Assembly: GCA_964563535.1 (NCBI GenBank)
Contig: CAZLXP010000002.1
Coordinates: forward strand, 1 to 64,000
Direction of reading: 5' to 3'
DNA from: WVWN01 sp964563535
GTDB taxonomy: Bacteria > RBG-13-66-14 > B26-G2 > WVWN01
Length of the DNA stretch: 64,000 nucleotides
A program made the position numbers and the translations under genes. Below, piece after piece: positions 23,747-32,293 of the stretch. The notes beneath the pieces were generated by a model, which did no database searches, had not been told where the DNA came from, and saw only the letters and a list, made by a program, of their open reading frames with translations. Numbering within the stretch: position 1 is the stretch's first letter; each line of letters begins with the position of its first letter.

Positions 23747-24631
23747 TTAAAGGATAAAGTCCTCTTTGTCCGCACGTTCGTAGTCGATGAGCGCCGGTTT
23801 CGCCTCGGCCGTTTCGCCGGAAACGTAGCCGAAGCGCTCCGCGAAGTCGCGCGACAGGACGTTATTCAATACGTCGACCGGTATTCCCGCCGGGCAGGCC
23901 CGCGAGCATTCCTGGCACTCGATGCAGCGGCCGGCGAGGTGTAGCGCGCGTATCAGGTGGTAATGGAGGTTGTTTTCCGGCGCGACCGATTTATCGACCC
24001 ACTGCGGTTTGTTGTCCTCGACGAAGCACTGGTGGCAGTAACACAGCGGACAGGCCAACCGGCAGGCGTAGCAGCGGATGCAGAGCGACATCTGCTCCCG
24101 CCACCACGCCAGCCGCTCGTCGGCCGGCATTTTTTCGACCTCTTCGAGCAAAGGCCACCCCTCGGCGGGCGCTGGCGTGCTGACGCGCTCGCCGACGAAG
24201 ACGTCCGCTGAGGGCGTGTTGCGCTCCACGCAGCGCCGACACTTCTCCTGCCAGTGCGATTCGCCCAAGGCTGTGAGGTCGGGTTCGGCTTGCGGTAGTT
24301 TGCGGGGGTCGACCATGGTGGGGCAGGGGACGCCGACGACTACCAACTTGGCGCGTTCGATTTGCCCCTCGGCCGCCAGGACGTTAAGGGTGCGCACTTC
24401 GCATTGTTTGCATACTAAGCCCACGCGGAAGCCGCGAAGCTCCGGCAAGAAGGCCGCGAGGTTATTGTACGACTTGCGGTCGAAGGTAAGGCGGCTCAGG
24501 TCCGAGTCTTTGGTCAGGATGGCCGGCAACGTATGGCCGTAATCCTCTACATAGCCGACGAAGTAATCTATCCGGTCGTCGTCGAATAGTTTCTTGACCG
24601 CGGCTTGGAGCTCTTCTTTAATCGTCGCCAT
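23747..24631 (-). CDS. flxC: FlxC-type 4Fe-4S protein
   Basis: This 294-residue protein is rich in cysteine. CKQCEVR (about 84) and CRRCVER suggest an F420-hydrogenase-beta-like N-terminal part. The C-terminal half has the two clusters CIRCYACRLACPLCYCHQC (about 183) and CIECQECSRACP (about 238). It overlaps flxD by 14 bases. Together with FlxB it forms the electron wire of the Flx module. Confidence 0.88.
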   Translation of the reverse strand: MATIKEELQAAVKKLFDDDRIDYFVGYVEDYGHTLPAILTKDSDLSRLTFDRKSYNNLAAFLPELRGFRVGLVCKQCEVRTLNVLAAEGQIERAKLVVVGVPCPTMVDPRKLPQAEPDLTALGESHWQEKCRRCVERNTPSADVFVGERVSTPAPAEGWPLLEEVEKMPADERLAWWREQMSLCIRCYACRLACPLCYCHQCFVEDNKPQWVDKSVAPENNLHYHLIRALHLAGRCIECQECSRACPAGIPVDVLNNVLSRDFAERFGYVSGETAEAKPALIDYERADKEDFIL

Positions 24632-25076
24632 GCTCTTCGTAGCGGAACGGGCCGGCCTCGAGCAACTCCTTCGTTACGGCCTCGACGACGTTGGCCCATT
24701 TGCGGCCTTCCGACGCCGAGACCCAGGAGACGCGAAAGCGGCGCGGGTCGACGCCGACGTGGTCCAGCAGCTGTTTGAGGGCGATGAACTTGCGCCGGGC
24801 GTAGTAGTTGCCCTCGATGTAGTGGCAGTCGCCGGGGTGGCAGCCCGAGACGAGGACGCCGTCCGCGCCCTCGCGGAAGGCGCGGAGTATCATGAGCGGG
24901 TCCACCCGGGCGGAGCACGGCACCCGGATGATGCGGACGTTGCACGCGTACGGGATGCGGCTGGTGCCCGCCAGGTCCGCGCCGGCGTAAGAACACCAGT
25001 TGCACAGGAAACCTACGATGTTGGGTTCCCACGGGGTCGCCGTCGCGGGCGCCTCTCGTTTTTCTTCCTCAGACAT
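24618..25076 (-). CDS. flxD: MvhD/FlxD-type [2Fe-2S] adaptor subunit
   Basis: This 152-residue member of the MvhD family links an electron-input module to HdrA. The five conserved cysteines are present: CNWC near residue 25, then C in YACNVRI, C in VPCSARVDP, and CHPGDC near 80. It overlaps hdrA by 8 bases. The presence of this adaptor without any [NiFe] hydrogenase subunits supports NADH (via FlxA), not H2, as the electron donor. Confidence 0.92.
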   Translation of the reverse strand: MSEEEKREAPATATPWEPNIVGFLCNWCSYAGADLAGTSRIPYACNVRIIRVPCSARVDPLMILRAFREGADGVLVSGCHPGDCHYIEGNYYARRKFIALKQLLDHVGVDPRRFRVSWVSASEGRKWANVVEAVTKELLEAGPFRYEEHGDD

Positions 25077-27075
25077 TATACTTCTTCGCGCGGCCGCGCT
25101 CGAGGTAACCGCCCAATTCGGCGTAAACCTGGTCGTCGCTGAAGCCGCGTTGGTCGATGACGTCGCCGGGGCACGCGGCGACGCACAGGCCGCAGCCCTC
25201 GCATTTGGCCTCGTTAATCTTCGAGACCGGCCGCGTTACCTTCTTGCCGTCTATGGTCATCGTGATTTCGGCCTTCTCCGGCGCGCCGAAGGGGCATACG
25301 TTGACGCAATTCCAGCAGCCGGTGCAGATGAACGGGTCGACTACGGCTATCGTCGGGTCCCGGGTGATGGATTCTTTCGAAAGTAAGCCCAGTACCTTGG
25401 AGGCCGCGGCGGACGCCTGCGCCACCGAGTCCGGGATATCTTTCGGCGCCTGGCAGCAACCGGCCAGGAATACGCCGGCCGTCGCCGTGTCCACCGGCCT
25501 GAGCTTGGGGTGCGCCTCGTTGAAGAAGCCGTCCTTATCCGTCGAGACGCCGAGTACGCGGGCCAGCTCTTCGGTCCCCTTGGGCGGCACCATCGCGGTG
25601 GCCAGAACGACCAGGTCCGCGGCGACCTCTACTTGTTCGCCCGAGAGCGTGTCCTGGCCCTCGACGATTACCTTGCCGCCCTCGTCGTAGACGCGGGAGA
25701 CGCGGCCGCGGAGGTATTCCGCTTCCTCTTCGACGCACGCCCGCCGCCAAAATTCCTCGTAACCTTTGCCGCCCGCGCGCACGTCGATATAGAATAAATA
25801 TGCTTTGGCGTCGTGGACGCGGTGCTTGAGGATGATGGCGTGTTTGGCGTTGTACATGCAGCATATTCTCGAGCAGTACTCTTTATATTTGTCGTCGCGC
25901 GAACCGACGCAGTGGACGAAGACGACCACCTTGGGCTCTTCGCCGTTCGACGGCCTTATGATTTTACCCTCCGTCGGGCCGCTGGCCGACGACATCCGTT
26001 CGAATTGCAAACCGGTTATGACGTCCGGAATGGCGCCGTACCGAAATTCGCCCATCTGGGTATGGTCGAGAAGGTCGTAGCCGGTGGCCACGACTATGGC
26101 GCCTACCTCTACCTCCTCCAGCTCGTCCTCTTGCTCGAAGTCAATGGCGCCGCGCAGGCAAGCCTTCTCGCAGGCGCGGCACTTTCCGGTTTTGAAGAAG
26201 ACGCAGTTTTCGCGGTCGATGACGGGTTTATTGGGAACGGCCTGCGGGAACGGGACGTAGATGGCGGTGCGGTTGCCGACGCCGAAGTCGAACTCGCTGG
26301 GGATTTTCTTATAGGGGCACTTGCGCCAACAGTCGCCGCAGCCGTTGCAAAGGTCGCGATTTACGTACGTCGCCTTCTTGCGGATGGTTACCTTGAAGTT
26401 GCCGACGGCGCCGTCGACCTTTTCCACTTCGCAGTAGGTGTAAAGTTTTATCAACTTACTGCGAGCCGCGTCCACCATCTTGGGGGTGAGAATGCACTGC
26501 GAGCAGTCGAGGGTGGGGAAGGTCTCGTCTAACCCCGCCATTTTGCCGCCGATGGAGGGCGTCCGCTCGACGAGGATGGTCTCGACGCCGCCGTCGGCGA
26601 CGTCGAGCGCCGCCTGAATGCCCGCCACGCCGCCGCCGATGACCAGCGCCCGCCTGGTGACCGGGACCACGATGGGCTCGAGGGGGAGGCTCTGCGCCAC
26701 CCGGGCTACCATCATGCGGACGGCGTCGACGGCCTTGGCCGTCGCCTCGCCCACGTCCTTGTGCACCCACGAGCAGTGCTCGCGGATATTGGCCATCTGC
26801 ATGCGGTACGGGTTTATGCCGGCTTCGGCGGCGACGGCGCGGAAAGTCGGCTCGTGCATCCGGGGCGAGCAAGCGGCGACGACGATGCCGTCGAGTTTAT
26901 GCTCGCGCGCGGCGTCCAGGATCATCTTCTGGCCCGGGTCGGAGCACATATACTTATAATTGGCCGCGTAGACCACGTGCGGCAGCTTCGCCGCGGCCTG
27001 GGTGACCTTTTCGACGTCTACCGTGGAGGCGATGTTCGCCCCGCACCAACAGACGAATACGCCTACGCGAGCCAT
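25069..27075 (-). CDS. hdrA: HdrA-like flavin-based electron-bifurcating subunit
   Basis: This 668-residue subunit carries the bifurcating FAD. An N-terminal segment VCWCGANIAST precedes the FAD-binding GGGVAGIQAAL (about 147). Four cysteine clusters are visible: CNGCGDCWRKCPYKK (about 239), CRACEKACLRGA (about 298), CTGCWNCVNVCPFG (about 582) and CEGCGLCVAACPGD (about 631). The length is usual for bacterial HdrA, with C-terminal ferredoxin domains. In FlxABCD-HdrABC complexes it splits NADH electrons between ferredoxin and HdrBC. It overlaps hdrB by one base (TAATG). Confidence 0.95.
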   Translation of the reverse strand: MARVGVFVCWCGANIASTVDVEKVTQAAAKLPHVVYAANYKYMCSDPGQKMILDAAREHKLDGIVVAACSPRMHEPTFRAVAAEAGINPYRMQMANIREHCSWVHKDVGEATAKAVDAVRMMVARVAQSLPLEPIVVPVTRRALVIGGGVAGIQAALDVADGGVETILVERTPSIGGKMAGLDETFPTLDCSQCILTPKMVDAARSKLIKLYTYCEVEKVDGAVGNFKVTIRKKATYVNRDLCNGCGDCWRKCPYKKIPSEFDFGVGNRTAIYVPFPQAVPNKPVIDRENCVFFKTGKCRACEKACLRGAIDFEQEDELEEVEVGAIVVATGYDLLDHTQMGEFRYGAIPDVITGLQFERMSSASGPTEGKIIRPSNGEEPKVVVFVHCVGSRDDKYKEYCSRICCMYNAKHAIILKHRVHDAKAYLFYIDVRAGGKGYEEFWRRACVEEEAEYLRGRVSRVYDEGGKVIVEGQDTLSGEQVEVAADLVVLATAMVPPKGTEELARVLGVSTDKDGFFNEAHPKLRPVDTATAGVFLAGCCQAPKDIPDSVAQASAAASKVLGLLSKESITRDPTIAVVDPFICTGCWNCVNVCPFGAPEKAEITMTIDGKKVTRPVSKINEAKCEGCGLCVAACPGDVIDQRGFSDDQVYAELGGYLERGRAKKYNV

Positions 27076-27965
27076 TATCCTTGGGCCGCCGCGGCTTCGG
27101 CGCGGCCGGTTTTTATCTTTTTAATCAAGGCCGAGGTATCCACCATGATTTTTTTGAAGCCGAGGTCGTCGCTCGAGTAACCCATACATAATCCCATCAG
27201 CTGAGTAAAATAAACCGCCGGGATGCGTTCCCGTATGCCGAGTCGTTTGAGTATGGCCGGCTGGCGCAAGTCGAGGTTGGATTGGCACATGGGGCAGGCT
27301 ACGACGACGGCGTCGGCGCCGGCTTTCAACGCCGAGGCGATTATTTTACCCGTCATGTGGTGAACGATATCCGTGCGGGATAGCGAGAACGCGGCGCCGC
27401 AGCAGATGACGCGATGGGGCCAGTCCAACACGTCGGCGCCGCAGAGCTCTATAAGGCGGTCCATGGAACGTGGCTCTTCCATGTCGTCGAAGGCCGCGAC
27501 GTCCTTGGGGCGGGTAAGCAGGCAGCCGTAGTAACAAACTACCTTAACGCCGCCCAGGGCCCCTTGGAGCTTAGCTTTGACTTCTTCTTCCGGCACGTCG
27601 TTGGCGATTATGTCGAGCAGGTGGCGGATGGCGACGCCCGCGCGGTACGGCCGTCCCATGGCCTTTTCAACCTCGCCGCGAAGACGGGGGTTCTGCCGCA
27701 AGTTTACGTCGGTATAGCGAAGGCGATTGTAGCAGGCGGCGCAGGGGGCGGCGACGGCGTCCTCGGTGGCGCTGGTTATAGTATGCGCCGGGAGCGCGTA
27801 GGCGAGGAGTTCGTTTACGGAATGAGCGGACGTCGCGCCGCAGCACGCCCACCCCCGGATGTCGACCAGTTCAATACCCAGCGTCTTGCAGACGGCCCGG
27901 GCCGATTGGTCGTACTCCACCGCCGTCGAGTGAAGGGTGCAGCCGGGATAATAACTAAACTTCAC
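27075..27965 (-). CDS. hdrB: HdrB-like heterodisulfide reductase subunit B
   Basis: This 296-residue subunit has the two CCG domains that bind the non-cubane [4Fe-4S] clusters at the disulfide site: YYPGC...WACCGATS...PCAACYNR in the first half and CYYGCLL...VICCGAAFS...CPMCQSN in the second. It starts at GTG 27965 within the end of hdrC. In bacteria the disulfide substrate is not CoM-S-S-CoB; DsrC-like proteins have been proposed, but no dsrC lies in the window. Confidence 0.95.
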   Translation of the reverse strand: MKFSYYPGCTLHSTAVEYDQSARAVCKTLGIELVDIRGWACCGATSAHSVNELLAYALPAHTITSATEDAVAAPCAACYNRLRYTDVNLRQNPRLRGEVEKAMGRPYRAGVAIRHLLDIIANDVPEEEVKAKLQGALGGVKVVCYYGCLLTRPKDVAAFDDMEEPRSMDRLIELCGADVLDWPHRVICCGAAFSLSRTDIVHHMTGKIIASALKAGADAVVVACPMCQSNLDLRQPAILKRLGIRERIPAVYFTQLMGLCMGYSSDDLGFKKIMVDTSALIKKIKTGRAEAAAAQG

Positions 27966-28524
27966 CGCGCGGCGCCTCCTCGCGGCTATACTTGAAGATG
28001 CGGCGGACGGCGGCGTTGTCCGCGCCGCGGCCGGGCATAAGTTTTATCTTTCCTTTGAAAACCATACCCGGGGCCGCGGTAAAATCTTTAAGCAAGTGGC
28101 CGCTCAGCAAGTTATTGAGCATTATCAGGCCGGGTTCGTATAGGCGCCCGAACCACTCGACGGTCTTGAGGAAAGCTTTGTGGAACATGGGCACCGGGCG
28201 TTCGCCCGACGTCATCCCTCGGCGATACGCGTCGTGGCGCAGCACTTCCATTATCTCTTTAATTTCTACGTTGCGCGGGCACCGCGCCGAACACATTTCG
28301 CAACTCGAGCATACCCAGTAAGAGTTCTGGTCTAACGCGCGGTCGTAAAGGCCGAGTTGAAGTAGCCTAATAATGCGGTTGGGCGGCTCGGCCATCGCGT
28401 AGGCCGCCGGGCAGCCGGCGGAGCATTTGCCGCACTGGTAACACTGGCTCAGCGGGTGGCCGAGCTGGGCTTCCATCCGGGCAAGGGTTTTTTTGATTTC
28501 GGGGTTTTCGCTTAGACGGATCAC
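27955..28524 (-). CDS. hdrC: HdrC-like heterodisulfide reductase subunit C
   Basis: This 189-residue first gene of the operon carries two [4Fe-4S] motifs, CYQCGKCSAGCP (about 24) and CSSCEMCSARCP (about 73). It transfers electrons from HdrA to HdrB. A soluble, non-membrane form is expected: no transmembrane helix is seen. The promoter is about 115 bases upstream (28644-28672) and the leader begins with a stable inverted repeat. Confidence 0.94.
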   Translation of the reverse strand: MIRLSENPEIKKTLARMEAQLGHPLSQCYQCGKCSAGCPAAYAMAEPPNRIIRLLQLGLYDRALDQNSYWVCSSCEMCSARCPRNVEIKEIMEVLRHDAYRRGMTSGERPVPMFHKAFLKTVEWFGRLYEPGLIMLNNLLSGHLLKDFTAAPGMVFKGKIKLMPGRGADNAAVRRIFKYSREEAPRGEV

Positions 28525-28602
28525 GGAAACGCGTCAATATAAATCGTCGTAGAAATCGCGGTAGGTTAGCAGCGCCGAAAGTATAACGTGGGACGTTTCA
28601 CA

Positions 28603-28637
28603 TCGGTCGATAAAAAAGCGGCCGGCCCGTCGACCGA
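28603..28637 (-). promoter_or_regulatory. 5' leader stem-loop of the hdr-flx transcript, possible attenuator
   Basis: TCGGTCGA (minus strand, 28637-28630) is perfectly complementary to TCGACCGA (28610-28603). Inside lies GGGCCGGCCGC followed by six T. A smaller competing stem (CGGTC with GGCCG) would place the T-run right after a hairpin, like a terminator. The first arm coincides with the predicted transcription start. Confidence 0.45.
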
Positions 28638-28643
28638 CTTATT

Positions 28644-28672
28644 AGTATAGCATTTCGACAATCAGGAATCAA
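28644..28672 (-). promoter_or_regulatory. Promoter of the hdrCBA-flxDCBA operon
   Basis: Minus strand: TTGATT (28672-28667), 17 bases, TATACT (28649-28644), with a TG extension. It resembles the etf promoter at 30591-30619, which has the same -35. Confidence 0.7.
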
Positions 28673-28754
28673 GGGGAACACGTTATACTTTCCGGAAATA
28701 ACGATCGGCGTTCGCGCGTTAACCGTACGCGGCGGTCGCGGCGGTGGCGGCGTA

Positions 28755-29756
28755 TCACGTGCGCCGGCCCTTTATCTCTTTGATTAAAGCGGGTATTACT
28801 TCGTAGAGGTCGCCGACGATGCCGTAGGTCGCGACCTTGAAGATGGGCGCTTCCTCGTCTTTATTTATGGCGACGATGACGTCCGACGTGCCCATGCCGG
28901 CGAGGTGTTGGACCGCGCCCGAGATGCCGCACGCGACGTATAGTTTCGGGCTTACGGTTCGGCCCGTTTGGCCTACCTGACACGCGTACTCGATCCAACC
29001 GGCGTCGACCGCGGCGCGCGAGGCGCCCACCGCGGCCCCCAGACACGCGGCGAGTTCTTTGACGAGTTCGAAGCCCTCCGGTTTGCCCAGCCCCCGGCCG
29101 CCGGATACGATTATATCCGCCTCGCCCAGGTTTACGGTTTCCTTGGCCTCCAGGAATGAGACGACTTCGGTTACGTCGTCGTCGGCCGTCAGGTTGACGT
29201 CGAAAGCGACTACTTCGCCCGCGCGCGCCGGATCCGGCTCGAGGGCTTTCATCACTTTAGGGCGTACGGTCGCGAACTGGGGCCGGGCGACCGGCGTTAC
29301 CCAGTCGCTCATCACCCGGCCGCCGCAACTCACGCGCGTCTGCTTCAAAAGGCCGGCGTCGTTTATTTCCAAGCCAACGCAATCCGCGGTAAGGCCGGTC
29401 CGTAAGTACGTGGCCGCGGCCGCGGCCAGGTCCCGGCCGTGCGTCGTCGCCCCGGCGAGGAGCACTGCCGGCTTAGTTTCTTGCGCGAGTTGGGCGAGGG
29501 CTTTGGCGTACGGCCGCGGCCTGAAGTCTCTCAACAAGTCGTGCTCGACGACGTAAACTTTATCCGCGCCCGCGGCGAAAAGCTCGGGTGCCACGTCCGC
29601 GGCCCCCGGGCCGAATACGGCCGCGGCGAGTTCGGCGCTCAGTTTGTCGGCCAGGTCGCGGCCTTTGCCGAGGAGTTCGGCGCCCACCGGCGCGGCCGTG
29701 CCGTCCCGGCGCCGTTCGATATAGACTAAAATACCCTTACGCTCGTCGTCAGCCAT
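28755..29756 (-). CDS. etfA: Electron transfer flavoprotein, alpha subunit
   Basis: This 333-residue EtfA binds FAD in its C-terminal domain. The diagnostic run is present: GRGLGKPEG, then a ...VGQTGRTVSPKLYVACGISG block and NKDEEAPIFKVATYGIVGD (about residues 200-320). It pairs with etfB 14 bases upstream. ETFs take electrons from dehydrogenases or bifurcate with a partner; no acyl-CoA or lactate dehydrogenase gene is adjacent. Its position next to the flx-hdr operon suggests a shared electron economy, perhaps ferredoxin/NADH balancing. Confidence 0.95.
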   Translation of the reverse strand: MADDERKGILVYIERRRDGTAAPVGAELLGKGRDLADKLSAELAAAVFGPGAADVAPELFAAGADKVYVVEHDLLRDFRPRPYAKALAQLAQETKPAVLLAGATTHGRDLAAAAATYLRTGLTADCVGLEINDAGLLKQTRVSCGGRVMSDWVTPVARPQFATVRPKVMKALEPDPARAGEVVAFDVNLTADDDVTEVVSFLEAKETVNLGEADIIVSGGRGLGKPEGFELVKELAACLGAAVGASRAAVDAGWIEYACQVGQTGRTVSPKLYVACGISGAVQHLAGMGTSDVIVAINKDEEAPIFKVATYGIVGDLYEVIPALIKEIKGRRT

Positions 29757-29770
29757 CGTTTCGCCCTCGA

Positions 29771-30562
29771 CTAGATGATTCCCCGGTCGATAAGTTTTTC
29801 CGCCACCGTCCTGGCGGCGTCCGCGGGCTCGCCGGGTATGATATCGCCGCCCGCGCGCGCCGGCGGCCGGTATATGCGCTCGAGTTTCGAAAAAGAGCCC
29901 GTCGACCCTACTTTATCTTTATCGAGACCTAATGCCGCGGCGTCCCAGGTCGGGATTTCGACTTTTTTGGCTTTTCTTATCCCCATAAGCGAGGGGTAAC
30001 GCGGCTCGTTAATCTCTTTGACTACCGAGATTACGGCCGGGAGGGGAGCGCGGACGATTTCGCGGCCGGCTTCCAATAATCGTTCCACCTTCACCGTCTT
30101 GGCGTCGAAATCTACCTCGTCGATTTTCGCGACGAAGTTGAGCATGGGGAGCTCGAGGAGGGCCGCGACGCGGGGAGCGACCTGGCCGGTGTCGCCGTCG
30201 AAGGTCGTTTTGCCGAATAACAGGATGTCGTACGCGCCGACGTTTTCCGCGGCCCTCGCGAGGACGAACGCCGTGGCCCACGTATCGCCGCCGTCGAAAG
30301 CTTCGTCCCGCAGGTGTACGGCGGCGTCGCAGCCCATCGCGAGCGCCGTGCGCAGCGCCTCGTCGGCGGAGAGCGGCCCTATCGTCAACGCCGTCACCGT
30401 TCCGCCGTGGGCTTCCTTTAGGCGGACGGCTTCTTCGATGGCGAACTCGTCGAAGGGGTTAACGATGAGGGGGACGCCCTCGCGTTTTATTGCGCCGGCG
30501 TCGAAATCTACCTGGAGCTCTTGGGTATCGGGAACTTGTTTTATACAAACGACGGCGTGCAT
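29771..30562 (-). CDS. etfB: Electron transfer flavoprotein, beta subunit
   Basis: This is a 263-residue EtfB with the typical opening HAVVCIKQVPDTQE, NPFDEFAIEEAVRLKE and a GKTTFDGDTGQVAP block. Start chosen: ATG 30562, preceded by GAGGAGG at six bases. A longer in-frame start at 30619 would lie inside the -35 of the promoter and is rejected. It is the first gene of etfBA. Confidence 0.95.
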   Translation of the reverse strand: MHAVVCIKQVPDTQELQVDFDAGAIKREGVPLIVNPFDEFAIEEAVRLKEAHGGTVTALTIGPLSADEALRTALAMGCDAAVHLRDEAFDGGDTWATAFVLARAAENVGAYDILLFGKTTFDGDTGQVAPRVAALLELPMLNFVAKIDEVDFDAKTVKVERLLEAGREIVRAPLPAVISVVKEINEPRYPSLMGIRKAKKVEIPTWDAAALGLDKDKVGSTGSFSKLERIYRPPARAGGDIIPGEPADAARTVAEKLIDRGII

Positions 30563-30590
30563 AAAAGCCTCCTCGGAAGCTAAACGCGCC

Positions 30591-30619
30591 ATTATATAGA
30601 ACGGGTTTCGCGAAATCAA
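30591..30619 (-). promoter_or_regulatory. Promoter of etfBA
   Basis: Minus strand: TTGATT (30619-30614), 17 bases, TATAAT (30596-30591). Predicted leader of about 22 bases to the etfB ATG. Confidence 0.8.
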
Positions 30620-30672
30620 GGTAAAATAGTCTAAGGTGAAGCGCGAACGATGCGCGCGTCGGATTCGTCTTA

Positions 30673-30693
30673 ATAATCGCCCGAAGCGATTAT
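30673..30693. repeat. Perfect 8-bp inverted repeat upstream of etfBA
   Basis: ATAATCGC (30673-30680) and GCGATTAT (30686-30693) with a five-base loop. It lies about 55 bases upstream of the etf -35, downstream of the acr3 stop by 125 bases. Operator or transcript-end hairpin; no T-run. Confidence 0.45.
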
Positions 30694-30816
30694 CGTATGG
30701 CGCGCGTAATAAAGGCGAAACGTCGAGGCATAGATGGCGGCGCGTTGAGGAGCGCCGGCTAGCACGGGCTTAAGAGCAAGGCGATCGGAAAGGGCGACCT
30801 CTCGGGCCGCTCTTTT

Positions 30817-31875
30817 CTAAGCAGCGTCCGGGAGGGGCTGCCATCGTCGCTTGAACCGCAGCGCCACGTTCACCAGGCTGATGAGCACCGGGACTTCGAC
30901 CAACGGGCCGATTACCGCGGCGAACGCCGCGCCCGAATCCAGGCCGAAGACCGCGACGGCGACGGCGATGGCAAGCTCGAAGTTGTTGGAGGCCGCGGTA
31001 AAGGAGAGGGTTACGGATTGCGCGTAATTCGCGCCCAGCTTCTTGCTCATGGCGAAAGAGACGAAGAACATCAGGACGAAATATATTACCAGCGGTACGG
31101 CGATCCGTAACACGTCCAACGGGATTTTGACGATATATTCCCCTTTCAAGGAGAACATAACTACGATCGTGAACAGGAGCGCGACGAGCGTTACGGGGGA
31201 TAGCTTCGGGATAATCCGGCTCTCGTACCATTCGCGACCCCGGAATTTGAGGAACGTAAACCTCGTTATTACGCCCGCCGTGAAAGGCACGCCCAGATAT
31301 ATAAATACGCTTTTAGCAATCTGGCCGATCGTTACGTCTACGGTCGCGCCTTTAAGGCCCAGCCACGCCGGCAACACCGTTACGAATACATACGCGTAAA
31401 CCGAATAGAAGATAACCTGGAACAACGAGTTCAACGCCACGAGGCCGGCGGCGTATTCGGCGTCCCCGCCCGCCAGGTCGTTCCACACTATGACCATCGC
31501 GATGCATCGCGCGAGGCCTATCATTATCAGGCCGACCATATACTCCGGATGGCTTCGCAGAAATATTACGGCGAGGGCGAACATTAGGACCGGGCCGATT
31601 ACCCAGTTCTGAACCAGCGACAGGCTCAACACGCGAACGTTGCGAAATACGCGGCCCATCTCCTCGTAGCGGACCTTCGCCAACGGCGGATACATCATCA
31701 ATATAAGGCCTACGGCGATGGGGATGGAAGTTGTTCCGACCTGGAGGCCGGTGATGAAGGTGGTTACGGCGGGCAGCACGTAGCCGATGCCGACGCCCGC
31801 CGCCATCGCGACGAAGATCCACAACGTGAGGAAGCGGTCGAGGAGGGAGAGCTTTCCCGGTCCCGCGCGGGCCAT
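30817..31875 (-). CDS. acr3: Arsenite efflux permease Acr3
   Basis: This is a 352-residue inner-membrane arsenite exporter of the bile-acid/arsenite permease family, with about ten helices. The conserved cysteine lies in GLARCIAMVIVWNDLA (near residue 125), as in Acr3, and FTAASNNFELAIAVAVAVFG is the other signature. It is the last gene of the ars operon with arsR and a thioredoxin-like gene. No ArsC reductase is visible, so arsenate reduction would need another enzyme. Confidence 0.95.
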   Translation of the reverse strand: MARAGPGKLSLLDRFLTLWIFVAMAAGVGIGYVLPAVTTFITGLQVGTTSIPIAVGLILMMYPPLAKVRYEEMGRVFRNVRVLSLSLVQNWVIGPVLMFALAVIFLRSHPEYMVGLIMIGLARCIAMVIVWNDLAGGDAEYAAGLVALNSLFQVIFYSVYAYVFVTVLPAWLGLKGATVDVTIGQIAKSVFIYLGVPFTAGVITRFTFLKFRGREWYESRIIPKLSPVTLVALLFTIVVMFSLKGEYIVKIPLDVLRIAVPLVIYFVLMFFVSFAMSKKLGANYAQSVTLSFTAASNNFELAIAVAVAVFGLDSGAAFAAVIGPLVEVPVLISLVNVALRFKRRWQPLPDAA

Positions 31876-32006
31876 ATCTTACGCTCCTTATAACGGCGGG
31901 AATTCGCTCGCTGCGCTCTTACGCTCGCCGGCATGAAGGCCCCTTCGGCGAGCGGCCTTTCAAACTGGCTCGGGCCTTACGCGGCTTTTACCCGGGCCCA
32001 CGCCCT

Positions 32007-32249
32007 CTATTTCGACCCTTTTTTGAGAAGGTCCTTTGCTTCGCGCGGCGACGGGATGCGGCCCTGGAACACTACCTTACCGTCGACCGCCACCGCGGGC
32101 GTCGTCATAATGCCCCGGTCCGCGATGGCGGCTACGTCGGTGACGTATTGAATATCCGCCGGGATATCGAGTTCGGCCGCGGCGTTTATTATGTTGCGGA
32201 AAGTTTGCTCACACCGCGGGCAACCGGGTCCGAAAATTTCTACTTTCAT
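32007..32249 (-). CDS. Small thioredoxin-like redox protein of the ars operon
   Basis: This 80-residue thioredoxin-fold protein has the active site CPRC (residues 10-13) and the cis-Pro segment TTPAVAVDG. It belongs to the short redox-active disulfide protein type (MTH895-like) often found in ars clusters. It is likely cytoplasmic and may reduce arsenate-linked or regulator disulfides; that is inferred from position only. A GGAGGT site precedes the ATG. It is separated from acr3 by 131 bases that include a GGCC-containing hairpin. Confidence 0.88.
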   Translation of the reverse strand: MKVEIFGPGCPRCEQTFRNIINAAAELDIPADIQYVTDVAAIADRGIMTTPAVAVDGKVVFQGRIPSPREAKDLLKKGSK

Positions 32250-32293
32250 GGTACCTCCTGCCGATAAACCGTTGCGACCTTGAACGTGGCGTG

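Noticed and set aside
30563..30619. Longer start for etfB
   Set aside because: It would begin within the -35 of the etf promoter; the ATG at 30562 has a strong ribosome-binding site and matches family N-termini.
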